From assembly GCF_900116645.1 (NCBI RefSeq), contig NZ_FPBO01000006.1:124001-188000 (forward strand): a stretch of 64,000 nucleotides of DNA, written 5' to 3'. The position numbers were made by a program, and so were the translations under genes. Source of the stretch: Pseudoduganella namucuonensis (GTDB lineage Bacteria > Pseudomonadota > Gammaproteobacteria > Burkholderiales > Burkholderiaceae_D). Below, one piece after another: positions 13,057 to 21,981 of the stretch; within the stretch, counting starts at the first letter, position 1, and each line of letters starts with the position of its first letter. The notes beneath the pieces are model-generated. The model was not told where the DNA came from and ran no database searches. It saw nothing but the letters and a program-made list of their open reading frames with translations.

Positions 13057-13790
13057 CCCTGCCGCGCCCTTCCCGGCTGGCGGCGGCCGCCGCGCTGGCC
13101 CTGTCGCTGCTCGCCGGCCCCGGCCACGCGGACGGCATAGGCGCCACGCCGGCACCGCGCGCCAAGGCCTATCCGTGGATGACGATAGAGCGCTGGAACG
13201 ACATGGTCGCGCAGCAGAACGCGCGCGCCCTGCAAGGCGGCGTGGACTTGATGTTCGTCGGCGATTCGATCACGGAGGGCTGGACGCCGGCCCTGTGGGA
13301 ACGCTATTTCGGCGCCTACCGTCCGGCCAACTTCGGCGTCGGCGGCGACCATAGCGGCAACCTGCTGTGGCGCTTGCGGCAGGCGCCGTTGCGCGGACTG
13401 GATCCGAAAGCCGTCGTGCTGCTGATCGGCGTGAACAATCTCAACCTGGCGCCCGAGACGCCGGAGCAGACCTTCGCCGGCGTCAAGGCCGTGGTGGCGC
13501 AGCTGCGCGCCAGCTATCCGGGCGCCCGCATCCTGCTCAACGCGGTCTTCCCCTATGAGCAATCGCACGCCAGCCCCAGGCGCGCGCAGGTGGCGGAGCT
13601 GAACCGCTTGATCGCCACGCTGGGCGACGAACGGCAGGTGTTTTTCCGCGACTACGGCCCGTTGATGCTGGACGCCCAGGGCGATATTCCGGCAGCGATC
13701 ATGCCGGACTTCCTGCATCCCAACGAACAGGGCTACCGCATCTGGGGCGAGGCGATGCTGCCGGACATACGCAAACTGATGCAAAAATGA
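13053..13790 (+). CDS. SGNH/GDSL-type esterase, secreted
   Basis: SGNH-hydrolase fold esterase with an N-terminal signal peptide (about 1-26). The catalytic serine is Ser72 in FVGDSITEGW. The Gly block is NFGVGGDHSGN, the Asn block is LLIGVNNLNL, and the Asp/His pair is DFLHPNEQGY near the C-terminus. It resembles the acetylhydrolase-like GDSL group that removes acetyl groups from sugars. It overlaps both neighbours by four bases, so it is translationally coupled inside the mannan operon. A role in deacetylating mannan before or during mannanase attack is inferred. Confidence 0.82.
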   Translation: MTLPRPSRLAAAAALALSLLAGPGHADGIGATPAPRAKAYPWMTIERWNDMVAQQNARALQGGVDLMFVGDSITEGWTPALWERYFGAYRPANFGVGGDHSGNLLWRLRQAPLRGLDPKAVVLLIGVNNLNLAPETPEQTFAGVKAVVAQLRASYPGARILLNAVFPYEQSHASPRRAQVAELNRLIATLGDERQVFFRDYGPLMLDAQGDIPAAIMPDFLHPNEQGYRIWGEAMLPDIRKLMQK

Positions 13791-14914
13791 AGCCGCGCCG
13801 TCCATATCACGCCTTTGCGGCCACCCTGGCCGGCCCCCTGGCCTTGGCGGTGGCGATGGCGACCGCCGCCATCGTCGCCCTGCAGGCGCCGGTCGCGGCC
13901 GCGGAGGCCGCCGAAGCCGCGTCCAGCCTGCGCATGGTGCGCGCCGCCGACGCCCCGCTTTACCGCATGGGCCGCACGGCGGACGGCAACGACGGCGGCG
14001 TGCGCCTCGCCTATCCCGGCGCCAGCCTGTTCCTGCGCTTCGCCGGCAAAACGCTGGCCGTGGACGCGTCCAGCACCGGCAATCCAGGCTACATCGAGGT
14101 GCAGGTCGACGACCAGGCGCCGCGCCTGGTCGCGCTGACTCCGGACACGCGGCGCGTGGAGCTGGTGCGGGACGCCGGCGGCGCCACGCACGAAGTCAGG
14201 ATCATGCAGCGCACCGAGACCTGGCAAGGCATCACGCGCCTGGCCGGCTTCGCGCACGACGGCCAGCTGGCCGCGTGGCCGCAGCCGGAGCAACGCAAAA
14301 TGCTGGTGCTGGGCGACTCGGTCACCTGCGCGCAAGGCATAGACCGCGTGTCCGGCGACGCCAGGTCGAGCTCCATGACCAATCCGCGCGCGTCCTACGG
14401 CATGCTGGCGGCGCAGGCCCTGCGGGCCCAGGTCGCGCTGGTGTGCTACGGCGGCCGGGGGTTGGTGCGCACCTGGGAGGGCAAGAGCGAACTCAATCTG
14501 CCCGAGTTCTACGAGCTGGCCATCCCCGACCCGGCCGCGCCGGCGCCGTGGGACCATCGCCGGTACGATCCGGACGTCGTCGTCAGCGCCATCGGCACCA
14601 ACGACTTCACCGTCGGCGTGCCGGACCGCGAAAACTATGTCGGCGCCTACACCAGCCTGGTGAACACCATGCTGCGCAACCACCCGCACGCGCAAATCGT
14701 GCTGACCGAGGGCGCCATCCTGAACGGCGAAGGCAAGACCGCCATGCGCGCCTTCATCGCCGAGACGGCGGCGCGGGTCGGCAGCCCGCGGGTGCACATC
14801 ATGCCCTCGACCCACTACCCGGGCGACGCCGAGGACGCCCATCCCACCCGCGAACAACACGCCGCGATGGCGCGCGAACTCGCCGAACACCTGCGCGCGC
14901 TTTTGCGCTGGTAA
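13787..14914 (+). CDS. CE2-like carbohydrate acetyl esterase
   Basis: Two-domain secreted esterase: signal sequence, an N-terminal beta-sandwich (about residues 45-165), and a C-terminal SGNH domain starting at MLVLGDSVTCAQG. The CYGGRGL, AIGTNDF and DAHPT segments match the carbohydrate esterase family 2 pattern, in which a Ser-His dyad is common. Family 2 enzymes remove acetyl groups, preferably at O-6 of gluco- and mannopyranosyl residues, which suits acetylated glucomannan. It differs clearly from the preceding single-domain SGNH esterase, so the locus has two deacetylases of different type. The start overlaps the upstream stop (ATGA). Confidence 0.8.
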   Translation: MKPRRPYHAFAATLAGPLALAVAMATAAIVALQAPVAAAEAAEAASSLRMVRAADAPLYRMGRTADGNDGGVRLAYPGASLFLRFAGKTLAVDASSTGNPGYIEVQVDDQAPRLVALTPDTRRVELVRDAGGATHEVRIMQRTETWQGITRLAGFAHDGQLAAWPQPEQRKMLVLGDSVTCAQGIDRVSGDARSSSMTNPRASYGMLAAQALRAQVALVCYGGRGLVRTWEGKSELNLPEFYELAIPDPAAPAPWDHRRYDPDVVVSAIGTNDFTVGVPDRENYVGAYTSLVNTMLRNHPHAQIVLTEGAILNGEGKTAMRAFIAETAARVGSPRVHIMPSTHYPGDAEDAHPTREQHAAMARELAEHLRALLRW

Positions 14915-14978
14915 TCCCCATACCGCGGCGATGCCCTGCCCGCGCCGGGCGCATCACAATAAAACCATGGAGACACAG

Positions 14979-17240
14979 ATGAAACCACAAATGAACGCAC
15001 GCCCGCTCGCCATCGCGGTGGGCCAGGCGCTGGCCGCGCTGGCGGCCGTCGCCATCGCCGCCGCGTCGCCCGCCCACGCGGCCGAAACGGCCCCCCGCCC
15101 CTGGATGGACCGGTCGCTGAGCGCCGACCAGCGCGCCACGCTGGCCCTGCAAGCCATGACGCAACAGGAGAAACTGGGCTGGGTGCTGGGCCACTTCGGC
15201 GCCGATTTCGCCAACAAGACCAAGAAGCATCCGGCCGCGCTGCCATTCTCGGCCGGCTATATCACCGGCGTCCCGCGCCTCGGCCTGCCGGCCCTGTTCG
15301 AGACCGACGCCGGCCTGGGCGTGGCCACGCAAGCCACGGCCACGCCGCGCGAGCGCACCTCGCTGCCGTCCGGCCTGGCCACCACGGCCACGTGGGACAA
15401 GCGGCTGGCCTACAACGGCGGCGCCATGATAGGCGCGGAGGCGCGCGCCTCCGGCTTCAACGTCATGCTGGCCGGCGGCGTCAACCTGCTGCGCGAGCCG
15501 CGCAACGGCCGCAATTTCGAATACGCGGGCGAGGATCCGCTGCTGGCCGGCACCATGGTGGCCCAGCAGGTCAAGGGCATACAGTCGAACCACCTGATCG
15601 CGACCACGAAGCACTTCGCCGTCAACGACCAGGAAACCGGCCGCTTCGTGCTGGACGCGCGCATCGGCGAGGCCGCCAACCGGACCTCCGACCTGCTGGC
15701 GATGCAACTGGTGCTGGAGCAGGCCGATCCCGGCTCCGTGATGTGCTCCTACAACCGCCTGAACGGCGTCTACGCCTGCGAGAACGACTACCTGCTGAAC
15801 CAGGTGCTGAAGAAGGACTGGGGCTACAAGGGCTATGTGATGTCCGACTGGGGCGCGGTGCACAGCACCACGCAGGCCGCCAACGCGGGGCTGGACCAGC
15901 AGTCCGGCTGGGAATTCGACAAGTCGCAGTACTTCGGCGGCGCGCTGGAGGAGGCGGTCGCCAACGGCCACGTGACGCAGGCCCGCCTGGACAACATGGT
16001 GCACCGCGTGTTGCGCGCCATGTTCGACAAGGGGGTGGTGGACCATCCGGTGGCCGAGGGCGGCGCCATCGACTTCGCCGCGCACGGCCTGGTCACCCGC
16101 ACCGGCGCCGAGGAAGGCATGGTGCTGCTGAAGAACGAGGGCGGCCTGCTGCCGCTGAAACCCGGCGCCGGGAAGATCGTCGTGATCGGCGCGCACGCCG
16201 ACGTGGGCGTGCTGGCCGGCGGCGGCTCGTCGCTGGTGTATCCAATCGGCGGCAACGCCGTGCCGGGGCTGGAGCCCAAGGTCTGGCCGGGGCCGGTGGT
16301 CTATCACCCCTCCTCGCCGCTGAAGGCGATCCAGGCGCGCGCGCCCGGCGCCACCGTGGTCTACGACGACGGCACCGACCCGGCCCGGGCCGCGCGGCTG
16401 GCGGCCGGCGCGGACGTGGCGCTGGTGTTCGCCCAGCAGTGGGTGGGCGAGGCGCTGGACGCGACCTCGCTGTCGCTGCCGGATGGACAGGACGCGCTGA
16501 TCGCGGCGGTCGCCAAGGCGCAGCCGCGCACGGCCGTGGTGCTGGAGACATCCGGCCCGGTCACCATGCCATGGGTGGGACAAAGCGCGGCCGTGTTGCA
16601 GGCATGGTACCCCGGCACCAGCGGCGGCGAGGCCATCGCGCGGGTGCTGTTCGGCGAGGTCAATCCCTCCGGCCGCCTGCCGGCCACCTTCCCGGTGTCC
16701 GAAAGCCAGCTGCCCCGTCCCGTGCTGGACGGCGATCCGAAGGACCAGACCACGCGCTTCGCCGTCGATTATCACGAGGGCGCGGCGGTGGGCTACAAGT
16801 GGTTCGACCTGAAGGGGCTCAAGCCGCTGTTCCCCTTCGGCCACGGCTTGTCGTACACGCGGTTCAGCTATTCCGGCCTGGCCGCCAGCCAGAAGGACGG
16901 CAAGCTGCAATTGCGCTTCAAGGTGAGCAACACCGGCGCCGTCAAGGGCAAGGACGTGCCGCAGCTGTACGTGGCGCCGCTGAACGCGAAGTGGGAAGCG
17001 CCCAAGCGCCTGGCAGGCTGGGACAAGGTGGAGCTGGCGCCGGGGGCAAGCACGGAGGTCAGTGTCGCTGTCGATCCGCGCCTGCTGGCGACCTACGACA
17101 GCCGCTCCAAGACCTGGCGCATCGCCAAGGGCGGCTACAAGGTGCTGCTGGCGCGGGACGCCGGCGGCGCGGACGCCGCCAGCGTGACGGTCCAGCTGCC
17201 GCAAAGCACGCTGGACCTGTCGGGTAAACCGTTGCGGTAG
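14979..17240 (+). CDS. GH3 beta-glycosidase, periplasmic
   Basis: Glycoside hydrolase family 3 exo-acting beta-glucosidase-type enzyme of about 753 residues. A signal peptide ends near AHAAE. The (beta/alpha)8 domain contains KHFAVNDQE and the nucleophile aspartate in VMSDWGAV. An alpha/beta sandwich domain and a C-terminal fibronectin-III-like domain (VSNTGAVKGKDVPQLY) follow. The start at 14979 is chosen because GGAG lies six bases upstream. ATGs at 14967 and 14931 are further back. The enzyme would trim gluco- or manno-oligosaccharides released by GH5 and GH26. Whether it is a glucosidase or mannosidase cannot be read from motifs. Confidence 0.88.
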   Translation: MKPQMNARPLAIAVGQALAALAAVAIAAASPAHAAETAPRPWMDRSLSADQRATLALQAMTQQEKLGWVLGHFGADFANKTKKHPAALPFSAGYITGVPRLGLPALFETDAGLGVATQATATPRERTSLPSGLATTATWDKRLAYNGGAMIGAEARASGFNVMLAGGVNLLREPRNGRNFEYAGEDPLLAGTMVAQQVKGIQSNHLIATTKHFAVNDQETGRFVLDARIGEAANRTSDLLAMQLVLEQADPGSVMCSYNRLNGVYACENDYLLNQVLKKDWGYKGYVMSDWGAVHSTTQAANAGLDQQSGWEFDKSQYFGGALEEAVANGHVTQARLDNMVHRVLRAMFDKGVVDHPVAEGGAIDFAAHGLVTRTGAEEGMVLLKNEGGLLPLKPGAGKIVVIGAHADVGVLAGGGSSLVYPIGGNAVPGLEPKVWPGPVVYHPSSPLKAIQARAPGATVVYDDGTDPARAARLAAGADVALVFAQQWVGEALDATSLSLPDGQDALIAAVAKAQPRTAVVLETSGPVTMPWVGQSAAVLQAWYPGTSGGEAIARVLFGEVNPSGRLPATFPVSESQLPRPVLDGDPKDQTTRFAVDYHEGAAVGYKWFDLKGLKPLFPFGHGLSYTRFSYSGLAASQKDGKLQLRFKVSNTGAVKGKDVPQLYVAPLNAKWEAPKRLAGWDKVELAPGASTEVSVAVDPRLLATYDSRSKTWRIAKGGYKVLLARDAGGADAASVTVQLPQSTLDLSGKPLR

Positions 17241-17245
17241 GCGTA

Positions 17246-18595
17246 TCAGAATTTCGGCAGCCGTTCCAATGTGATCACATTGGAACGGCTGTAGACCTTC
17301 TTCTTGTGGTCATTGGTGTTGTAGTACTCGCCGGTCCAGAAGTTGTTCGGGCCGGTGACGCCCGGCGCGCCGTCGCCATCGCTCCAGACCATGAACCACA
17401 GCCACCACGCGCCGTCCGTGGCGATCTTGTCCGGATCGGGAATGTAGCTGTTCTCGCTCAGCGCGATGGGTTTTCCTTCCGCCGTGGTTTTCCGCAATTG
17501 CGTGTAGGTCTCGATCTGCGAACGATAGCTCTTGTTGTCGGACTGGTCGTAAATATCGTGGCTCATGACATCGACCACGTCGTCGCCGGGATACCACGCC
17601 GGGTCCTGCCCGTTCCATACCCAGATGAGATTGTGCAGCCCGTGCACATTCACCAGGCGGTCATGCAGATGGCGCCACAGCAGAATGTAGGCGTGGGCCT
17701 GGGGCGCGCCGTCGGCGCGCTTGCGGCCCCACCAGAACCAGCCGTCGCCCTTGTAGCCAGAGGCCTCGTGCAGCGGGCGCCATAGCACCGTCACGCCCGC
17801 GTCGGACAGCCTTTTCAGCTCGGCCGCGATCAGGTCGATGCCATCGTTGATCTGCTGGTAGGCCGGGCTGTTCTTGTCCAGGGCGCCTTGCGCGAGCGGG
17901 ATCGTGAACGCCGTGTTCTTGCTGGTGTCGGCCTCCTGGGCATAGAAGTTGGCGCTGTTCACCTGTGCCGTCTTCAGCAAGGCCGGATCGCGCCAATGCC
18001 AGCTGAACTCCACCAGGCCGCCCTTGTTCGCGAAGGCGATCGCCTCCTCGGTCTGGCGCCTGCCCTCGGCCCAGGTGGCGGTCATCCCGTAGTTCATGAA
18101 ATCGTAGCCCATCAGCGCGGGATATTTTCCCGTGTCGGCGTAAACCCGCTCGGCCATGTCGATCGAGTCCTCCCAGGTCAGGTCCGACTGCCCGGCGATG
18201 ACCTGCCTGCCCCAGACGCTGCGCAAGTAGGCGTAGACCGCCCGCGTCTTCGCGTTCGCCAGGGCGTCCACCGGCGCGTCGCGGCCGGCGCGCGCCGGCG
18301 CGGCGCCGCGGTTGTCGGGGCAAAAGCTGCGCGCGATGCAGTATTGGCCCTTCTCGTAGCCCCAGGCGCCGCCGTCGGCGCCGCACAGCGGCCAGTTCTT
18401 CCCGTTCACCGGGCAAGTCTCGGCGACGGGTACGGGGACGACGACTGTGCCGGTGCCAGCGCCGGTGCCTGTGCCGGCGCCGGCCGTGGTTGGATTCTGC
18501 ACGCCCCCCGCGCCCGGTCCGCCGCTGCAGGCCGACAAGGCCAGGACGGTGGACAAGGCGAGCAGACGCGCGCTTGCGTGTGTTGTTTGTTTCAT
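17246..18595 (-). CDS. GH26 beta-mannanase lipoprotein with CBM10-like module
   Basis: Lipoprotein signal with lipobox LSAC (Cys23), then a Gly/Thr-rich linker. A small cysteine-rich module follows (about 61-92, containing GAWGYEKGQYCIARS), which matches the family 10 carbohydrate-binding pattern. A GH26 catalytic domain fills the rest. The acid/base Glu277 is in WRPLHEASG and the nucleophile Glu381 is in IALSENSYIPD. The anchored form would act at the outer membrane, near the TonB receptor. CBM10 is best known from plant-wall degraders such as Cellvibrio. The gene converges on the GH3 gene with five bases between stops, and its 3' end contains a 34-base perfect palindrome. Confidence 0.88.
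   Translation of the reverse strand: MKQTTHASARLLALSTVLALSACSGGPGAGGVQNPTTAGAGTGTGAGTGTVVVPVPVAETCPVNGKNWPLCGADGGAWGYEKGQYCIARSFCPDNRGAAPARAGRDAPVDALANAKTRAVYAYLRSVWGRQVIAGQSDLTWEDSIDMAERVYADTGKYPALMGYDFMNYGMTATWAEGRRQTEEAIAFANKGGLVEFSWHWRDPALLKTAQVNSANFYAQEADTSKNTAFTIPLAQGALDKNSPAYQQINDGIDLIAAELKRLSDAGVTVLWRPLHEASGYKGDGWFWWGRKRADGAPQAHAYILLWRHLHDRLVNVHGLHNLIWVWNGQDPAWYPGDDVVDVMSHDIYDQSDNKSYRSQIETYTQLRKTTAEGKPIALSENSYIPDPDKIATDGAWWLWFMVWSDGDGAPGVTGPNNFWTGEYYNTNDHKKKVYSRSNVITLERLPKF
17258..17291. repeat. 34-bp perfect palindrome inside the 3' end of the GH26 gene
   Basis: Seventeen-base arms with no loop. The left arm is CAGCCGTTCCAATGTGA and the right arm is its exact reverse complement, centred on TGATCA. 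It encodes SRSNVITLERL, close to the C-terminus of the mannanase. It sits at the junction of two convergent genes and could fold as a hairpin in both transcripts. No T-run follows, so classic terminator function is unproven. Confidence 0.85.
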
Positions 18596-18678
18596 TTTTT
18601 CTCTTGGAGGGAATGGCGCGGAGCGCGCCGGCGCTTGCGGTCCGGGTTGCGGACCGCAAGGCCATCAGGATGAAGGAC

Positions 18679-21600
18679 TTAGAACGAGTAACGCAGCTGC
18701 GCGGTGTAGCGCGGGCCGGTGGCGAACCAGGAATGGCCGCTGGTGCCCGCGTGCTGCTGCATCAACTGCTTGAACACGGCCTTGTTCAGGTTCTGCGCTT
18801 CCAGGCCGAACTGCAGCTTCTCGGTGATCTTGTAGAAGATCGACGCGTCCAGCTGGCCGTAGGCGTCCGCCCACAGCGGCAGGCCCCAGGCGATGTTGGT
18901 CGCGCCATAGGTCGGGCTGGCCGAGTTGGTGTCCTTGCCGTCGGTGCCGCGCGTGCCCCAGGTGTTGACCGCCTGCAGGTTCTTCGAACGCCAGTTGTAG
19001 GCCAGGCGGGCCGAGACCGGGCCCTTGTCATACATCAGCGACAGGTTGCCGGACTGGCGCGACAGGCCTTGCAGCGGCAGGTTGCCGAAGCTGCGGCCGT
19101 CGGTGTCGCAACCGTTGACGTACAGGTTCACGTTGACCGCGCCGTCGCCGGTGGTGCAATACGGCGAGAAGACCGGGTTGTACAGCTTGCGCTTGCTGTC
19201 GACGAAGGTGAAGCTGGCTTGCACGCCCAGGCCCGACAGCCACTCAGGCAGATTGTCGTAGTACTGCTGGTAGGCGACCTCGAAGCCGCGCGCGTGGCCG
19301 CGGGCGCCATTCACCGGCGAGGTGATGGTGAAGCTGTGCGTCTTGCCGTCCGCGCCGGCGACGTCGTAGGTGTTCAGTTGATTGACGATGATGTCCTTCA
19401 ACTGCTTGTTGAACACCGCGACGGTCAGGGAACCGCTGGGCGCGAAATACCATTCCGCCGTCACGTCGAGCTGCTTGGAGGTGGTGGGCTTGAGCATCGG
19501 ATTGCCCGCGCCGGTGCCGGTCAGGCTGACGCTGTTGACGGTGATGGCCTTGGTGGCCTCGTTGGTGCTGGTCTTGATTTCCTCCATCAGCGTGGTGTAG
19601 CCCTGCAGCTGCGAGAAATCCGGGCGCGACATCGCCTTGCCCAGGGCCAGGCGGAATTGCAGCTTCTCGCTGGCCTTCATGCGCAGGTTCAGGCTGGGCA
19701 GCACATTGCTGTAGGAATTGGCGAAATCCTGCTGCTCCGAGAACGCCGCGATATCGGGGATCGCCACGCCGGACACGCTGGCGCCCGGCGGGAAGGTCGG
19801 CACCGATGGCTTGAACACCGTGTAGCCGGCCGCGGTCGAATTGGTGCGCACGTAGCGCAAGCCGATGTTGCCGTCGATCGGATACTTCAGGTCGTCGAAG
19901 CCGAAGCGCAACTGGGAGTAGAAGGCCTTGGTGCGTTCCGACACGTCGTTGATCTCGGCCGGGTCGGTGCCGAAAGTGGAATTCTTCCACGCGAAATCGC
20001 AGCTGCCCCAGCCCTGCTTGGTGGTCTGCTCCTTGCAGACGATGTCGTAATACTTGTGCAGCGCCTCGTAGGTGCCGGGATAGCCGACCGCTAGGCTGTC
20101 GTTCGGGAACACCACCGAGGGCACCGACGTCTTGCCGTTGAAAAAGTTGGGGTAGGTGTGGACATTGGTCTCGTTGCTGAAGCGCGGATCGCCCAGGTAG
20201 GCGAGCTGCGAGATGTTCCAGCCCAGCATCCATGGCTGGGTGATGGCTTGCCAGTTGTAGCTGGGGTTGGAGTTGTGGGTGTGCGAATTGCGGTCGGTCA
20301 GCCGCACGCCGAAGCGCAGGTCGCGCAGCACTGAATGGTCGAATTCGTACTGCACATCGGTTTTCCAGGCCTTGCTGTCGGCCTTGGACCTGTCCCGGTG
20401 CTCCATGGTGTAGGCCCAGTAGTACTGGTTCGGGTCGGCCAGCATGGCGCGCTGGGCGTCGGTGAAGATCAGGTTCGGCATGCCGCCGGTCAGGTCCAGC
20501 CGTTGCGACTGGATTTGCAGGCCGGTGGCCACGTCGGAGTCGAAGCCCTCGCTCCGGGCGCGGATGCGCTGCAGGTCGTTGCGCACGGTCCATTGCGGCG
20601 ACACGCGCCACTGCACATTCCAGTTGACATCGGTGGTCGAGGAATCGCGGGTGGCGACGCGGCGGTCCGGATTGTAGTTGATGCCGCCGTGTTCGGGATC
20701 GGACAGCGTCCCGGTCAACATCATGCCGTTCGCGTCGTAGGTGGCGTCGCTCACCTTGATGTCGTACGGGGTGGTGTGCTGCATCAGCATGGCCTGCTCG
20801 GACCACTTCATGTGGTAGTCCGACTTGAAGTAGGTCAGCGCGGTGGTCAGGCCCGTGAACGGGCGCCACTGCGCGGCGGCGTACTGGCCCTGGCGCTCGC
20901 GCTCGAAGTCCTGCGTGCGCCACAGCGCGCCCTTCGGCACCCACACGGTCTTGCCGGGCACCACGTTGTCGCGCGGGTAGAAGGCGTCGATCTTGATGGC
21001 GTCGGTGCGGGTGTCGCTCTGCGACTTGGCCAGGTCGACCAGCAGGCCGATTTCACCGATGCCGGTCTTCCAGCGGTCCGACAGCATCAGCGAGGCCGAC
21101 GGCGTGGCCTTGCCCTCCTTCAGCGTGGAGTAGCTCTTCTGCCCCGACACGGAACCCTTGAAGCCCTTGAAGTCGAACGGCATGGCCGTGCGCAGATTCA
21201 CCAGGCCGCTGATGGCGCCCTCGATCTGCTCCGCCGAGGGATTCTTGTAGACGTCGACGCCGGCCATCAGCTCTGGCGGCACGTCCTCGAAGTTCAGGGC
21301 GCGGCCGCCGTTGGCGGAGAAGGAATCGCGTCCGTTCAATTCCGAGCGCACATAGTTCAAGCCGCGGATCGCCACGCCCGAGCCCTCGACCGCGTAGTGC
21401 TGCGGGTCGCCCGCCATGCTGCGGTCCATGGTCACGCCGACCACGCGCTGCAGCACCTCGGTCACCGACCGGTCGGGCAGTTTGCCGATGTCGTCGGCGA
21501 CGATGGAATCGACGATTTCGTCCGCGTTCTGCTTGATCTTCTGGGCCGACTGCAGCGCGGCTCGCTGGCCGCTGACCACCACCACGGTGGCGCCGTCGGC

Positions 21601-21687
21601 CTGCTGCGCATAGGCCGGCAATACCAGCGTGGCGCATGCGCTGGCGACGGCCAGGTTCATAAGCTTTCTTCGTGTTGGGTACGGCAT
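18679..21687 (-). CDS. TonB-dependent outer-membrane receptor (glycan uptake)
   Basis: Outer-membrane active-transport receptor of 1002 residues. A signal peptide ends at AYAQQ. A plug domain follows (about 45-170, with KQNADEIVDSIVADDIGKLPDRSV and RGLNYVRSELNGRD), then a long beta-barrel ending in the terminal aromatic SF. The plug opening resembles receptors of the TonB-dependent-receptor type found in sugar loci of Xanthomonadales and Caulobacterales. AGGAG precedes the start by five bases. It lies next to the GH26 lipoprotein, and a candidate operator lies about 170 bases upstream, so uptake of manno-oligosaccharides is the likely role. No STN signalling domain is present. Confidence 0.92.
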   Translation of the reverse strand: MPYPTRRKLMNLAVASACATLVLPAYAQQADGATVVVVSGQRAALQSAQKIKQNADEIVDSIVADDIGKLPDRSVTEVLQRVVGVTMDRSMAGDPQHYAVEGSGVAIRGLNYVRSELNGRDSFSANGGRALNFEDVPPELMAGVDVYKNPSAEQIEGAISGLVNLRTAMPFDFKGFKGSVSGQKSYSTLKEGKATPSASLMLSDRWKTGIGEIGLLVDLAKSQSDTRTDAIKIDAFYPRDNVVPGKTVWVPKGALWRTQDFERERQGQYAAAQWRPFTGLTTALTYFKSDYHMKWSEQAMLMQHTTPYDIKVSDATYDANGMMLTGTLSDPEHGGINYNPDRRVATRDSSTTDVNWNVQWRVSPQWTVRNDLQRIRARSEGFDSDVATGLQIQSQRLDLTGGMPNLIFTDAQRAMLADPNQYYWAYTMEHRDRSKADSKAWKTDVQYEFDHSVLRDLRFGVRLTDRNSHTHNSNPSYNWQAITQPWMLGWNISQLAYLGDPRFSNETNVHTYPNFFNGKTSVPSVVFPNDSLAVGYPGTYEALHKYYDIVCKEQTTKQGWGSCDFAWKNSTFGTDPAEINDVSERTKAFYSQLRFGFDDLKYPIDGNIGLRYVRTNSTAAGYTVFKPSVPTFPPGASVSGVAIPDIAAFSEQQDFANSYSNVLPSLNLRMKASEKLQFRLALGKAMSRPDFSQLQGYTTLMEEIKTSTNEATKAITVNSVSLTGTGAGNPMLKPTTSKQLDVTAEWYFAPSGSLTVAVFNKQLKDIIVNQLNTYDVAGADGKTHSFTITSPVNGARGHARGFEVAYQQYYDNLPEWLSGLGVQASFTFVDSKRKLYNPVFSPYCTTGDGAVNVNLYVNGCDTDGRSFGNLPLQGLSRQSGNLSLMYDKGPVSARLAYNWRSKNLQAVNTWGTRGTDGKDTNSASPTYGATNIAWGLPLWADAYGQLDASIFYKITEKLQFGLEAQNLNKAVFKQLMQQHAGTSGHSWFATGPRYTAQLRYSF

Positions 21688-21853
21688 GTAGTCTCCTGAT
21701 TCCGATTTGTTTTTTGGCGCGCAGCCATGGCTCTGGTGGCCATCCGCCTTGAAGTAGGCCAGCTGCTATAAGGGCTGCTTCGTTGCGGCCCCGTGAAATC
21801 AGTATTGCATCGCGAAAATGCACGGGTCAAACGAATTGGAATTAGGCGTTGTT

Positions 21854-21874
21854 GTTTAATGGAATTTACTAAAC
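21854..21874. promoter_or_regulatory. Candidate operator 3 (GTTTAA-N9-CTAAAC)
   Basis: Imperfect copy of the inverted repeat at 10168 and 10257: arms GTTTAA and CTAAAC, spacer TGGAATTTA of the same nine bases. It is about 170 bases upstream of the TonB receptor start in an AT-rich patch. A further GTTTAG lies at 21882. It links the receptor and GH26 gene to the same regulator as the plus-strand operon. Confidence 0.55.
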
Positions 21875-21981
21875 GAACGCTGTTTAGCGAGGGCTGCAGG
21901 CGTGCCGGCGCGGCCGCGCGCGGCGGAGGGAAAGGAGGGTGGAATTCCCGGCGCCCGGCGCGGGCCCGGCTGGGGGATGGA

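Noticed and set aside
18421..18500. Short GC-rich repeats in the GH26 gene as a possible mobile or regulatory repeat
   Set aside because: They simply encode the Gly/Thr linker after the lipobox.
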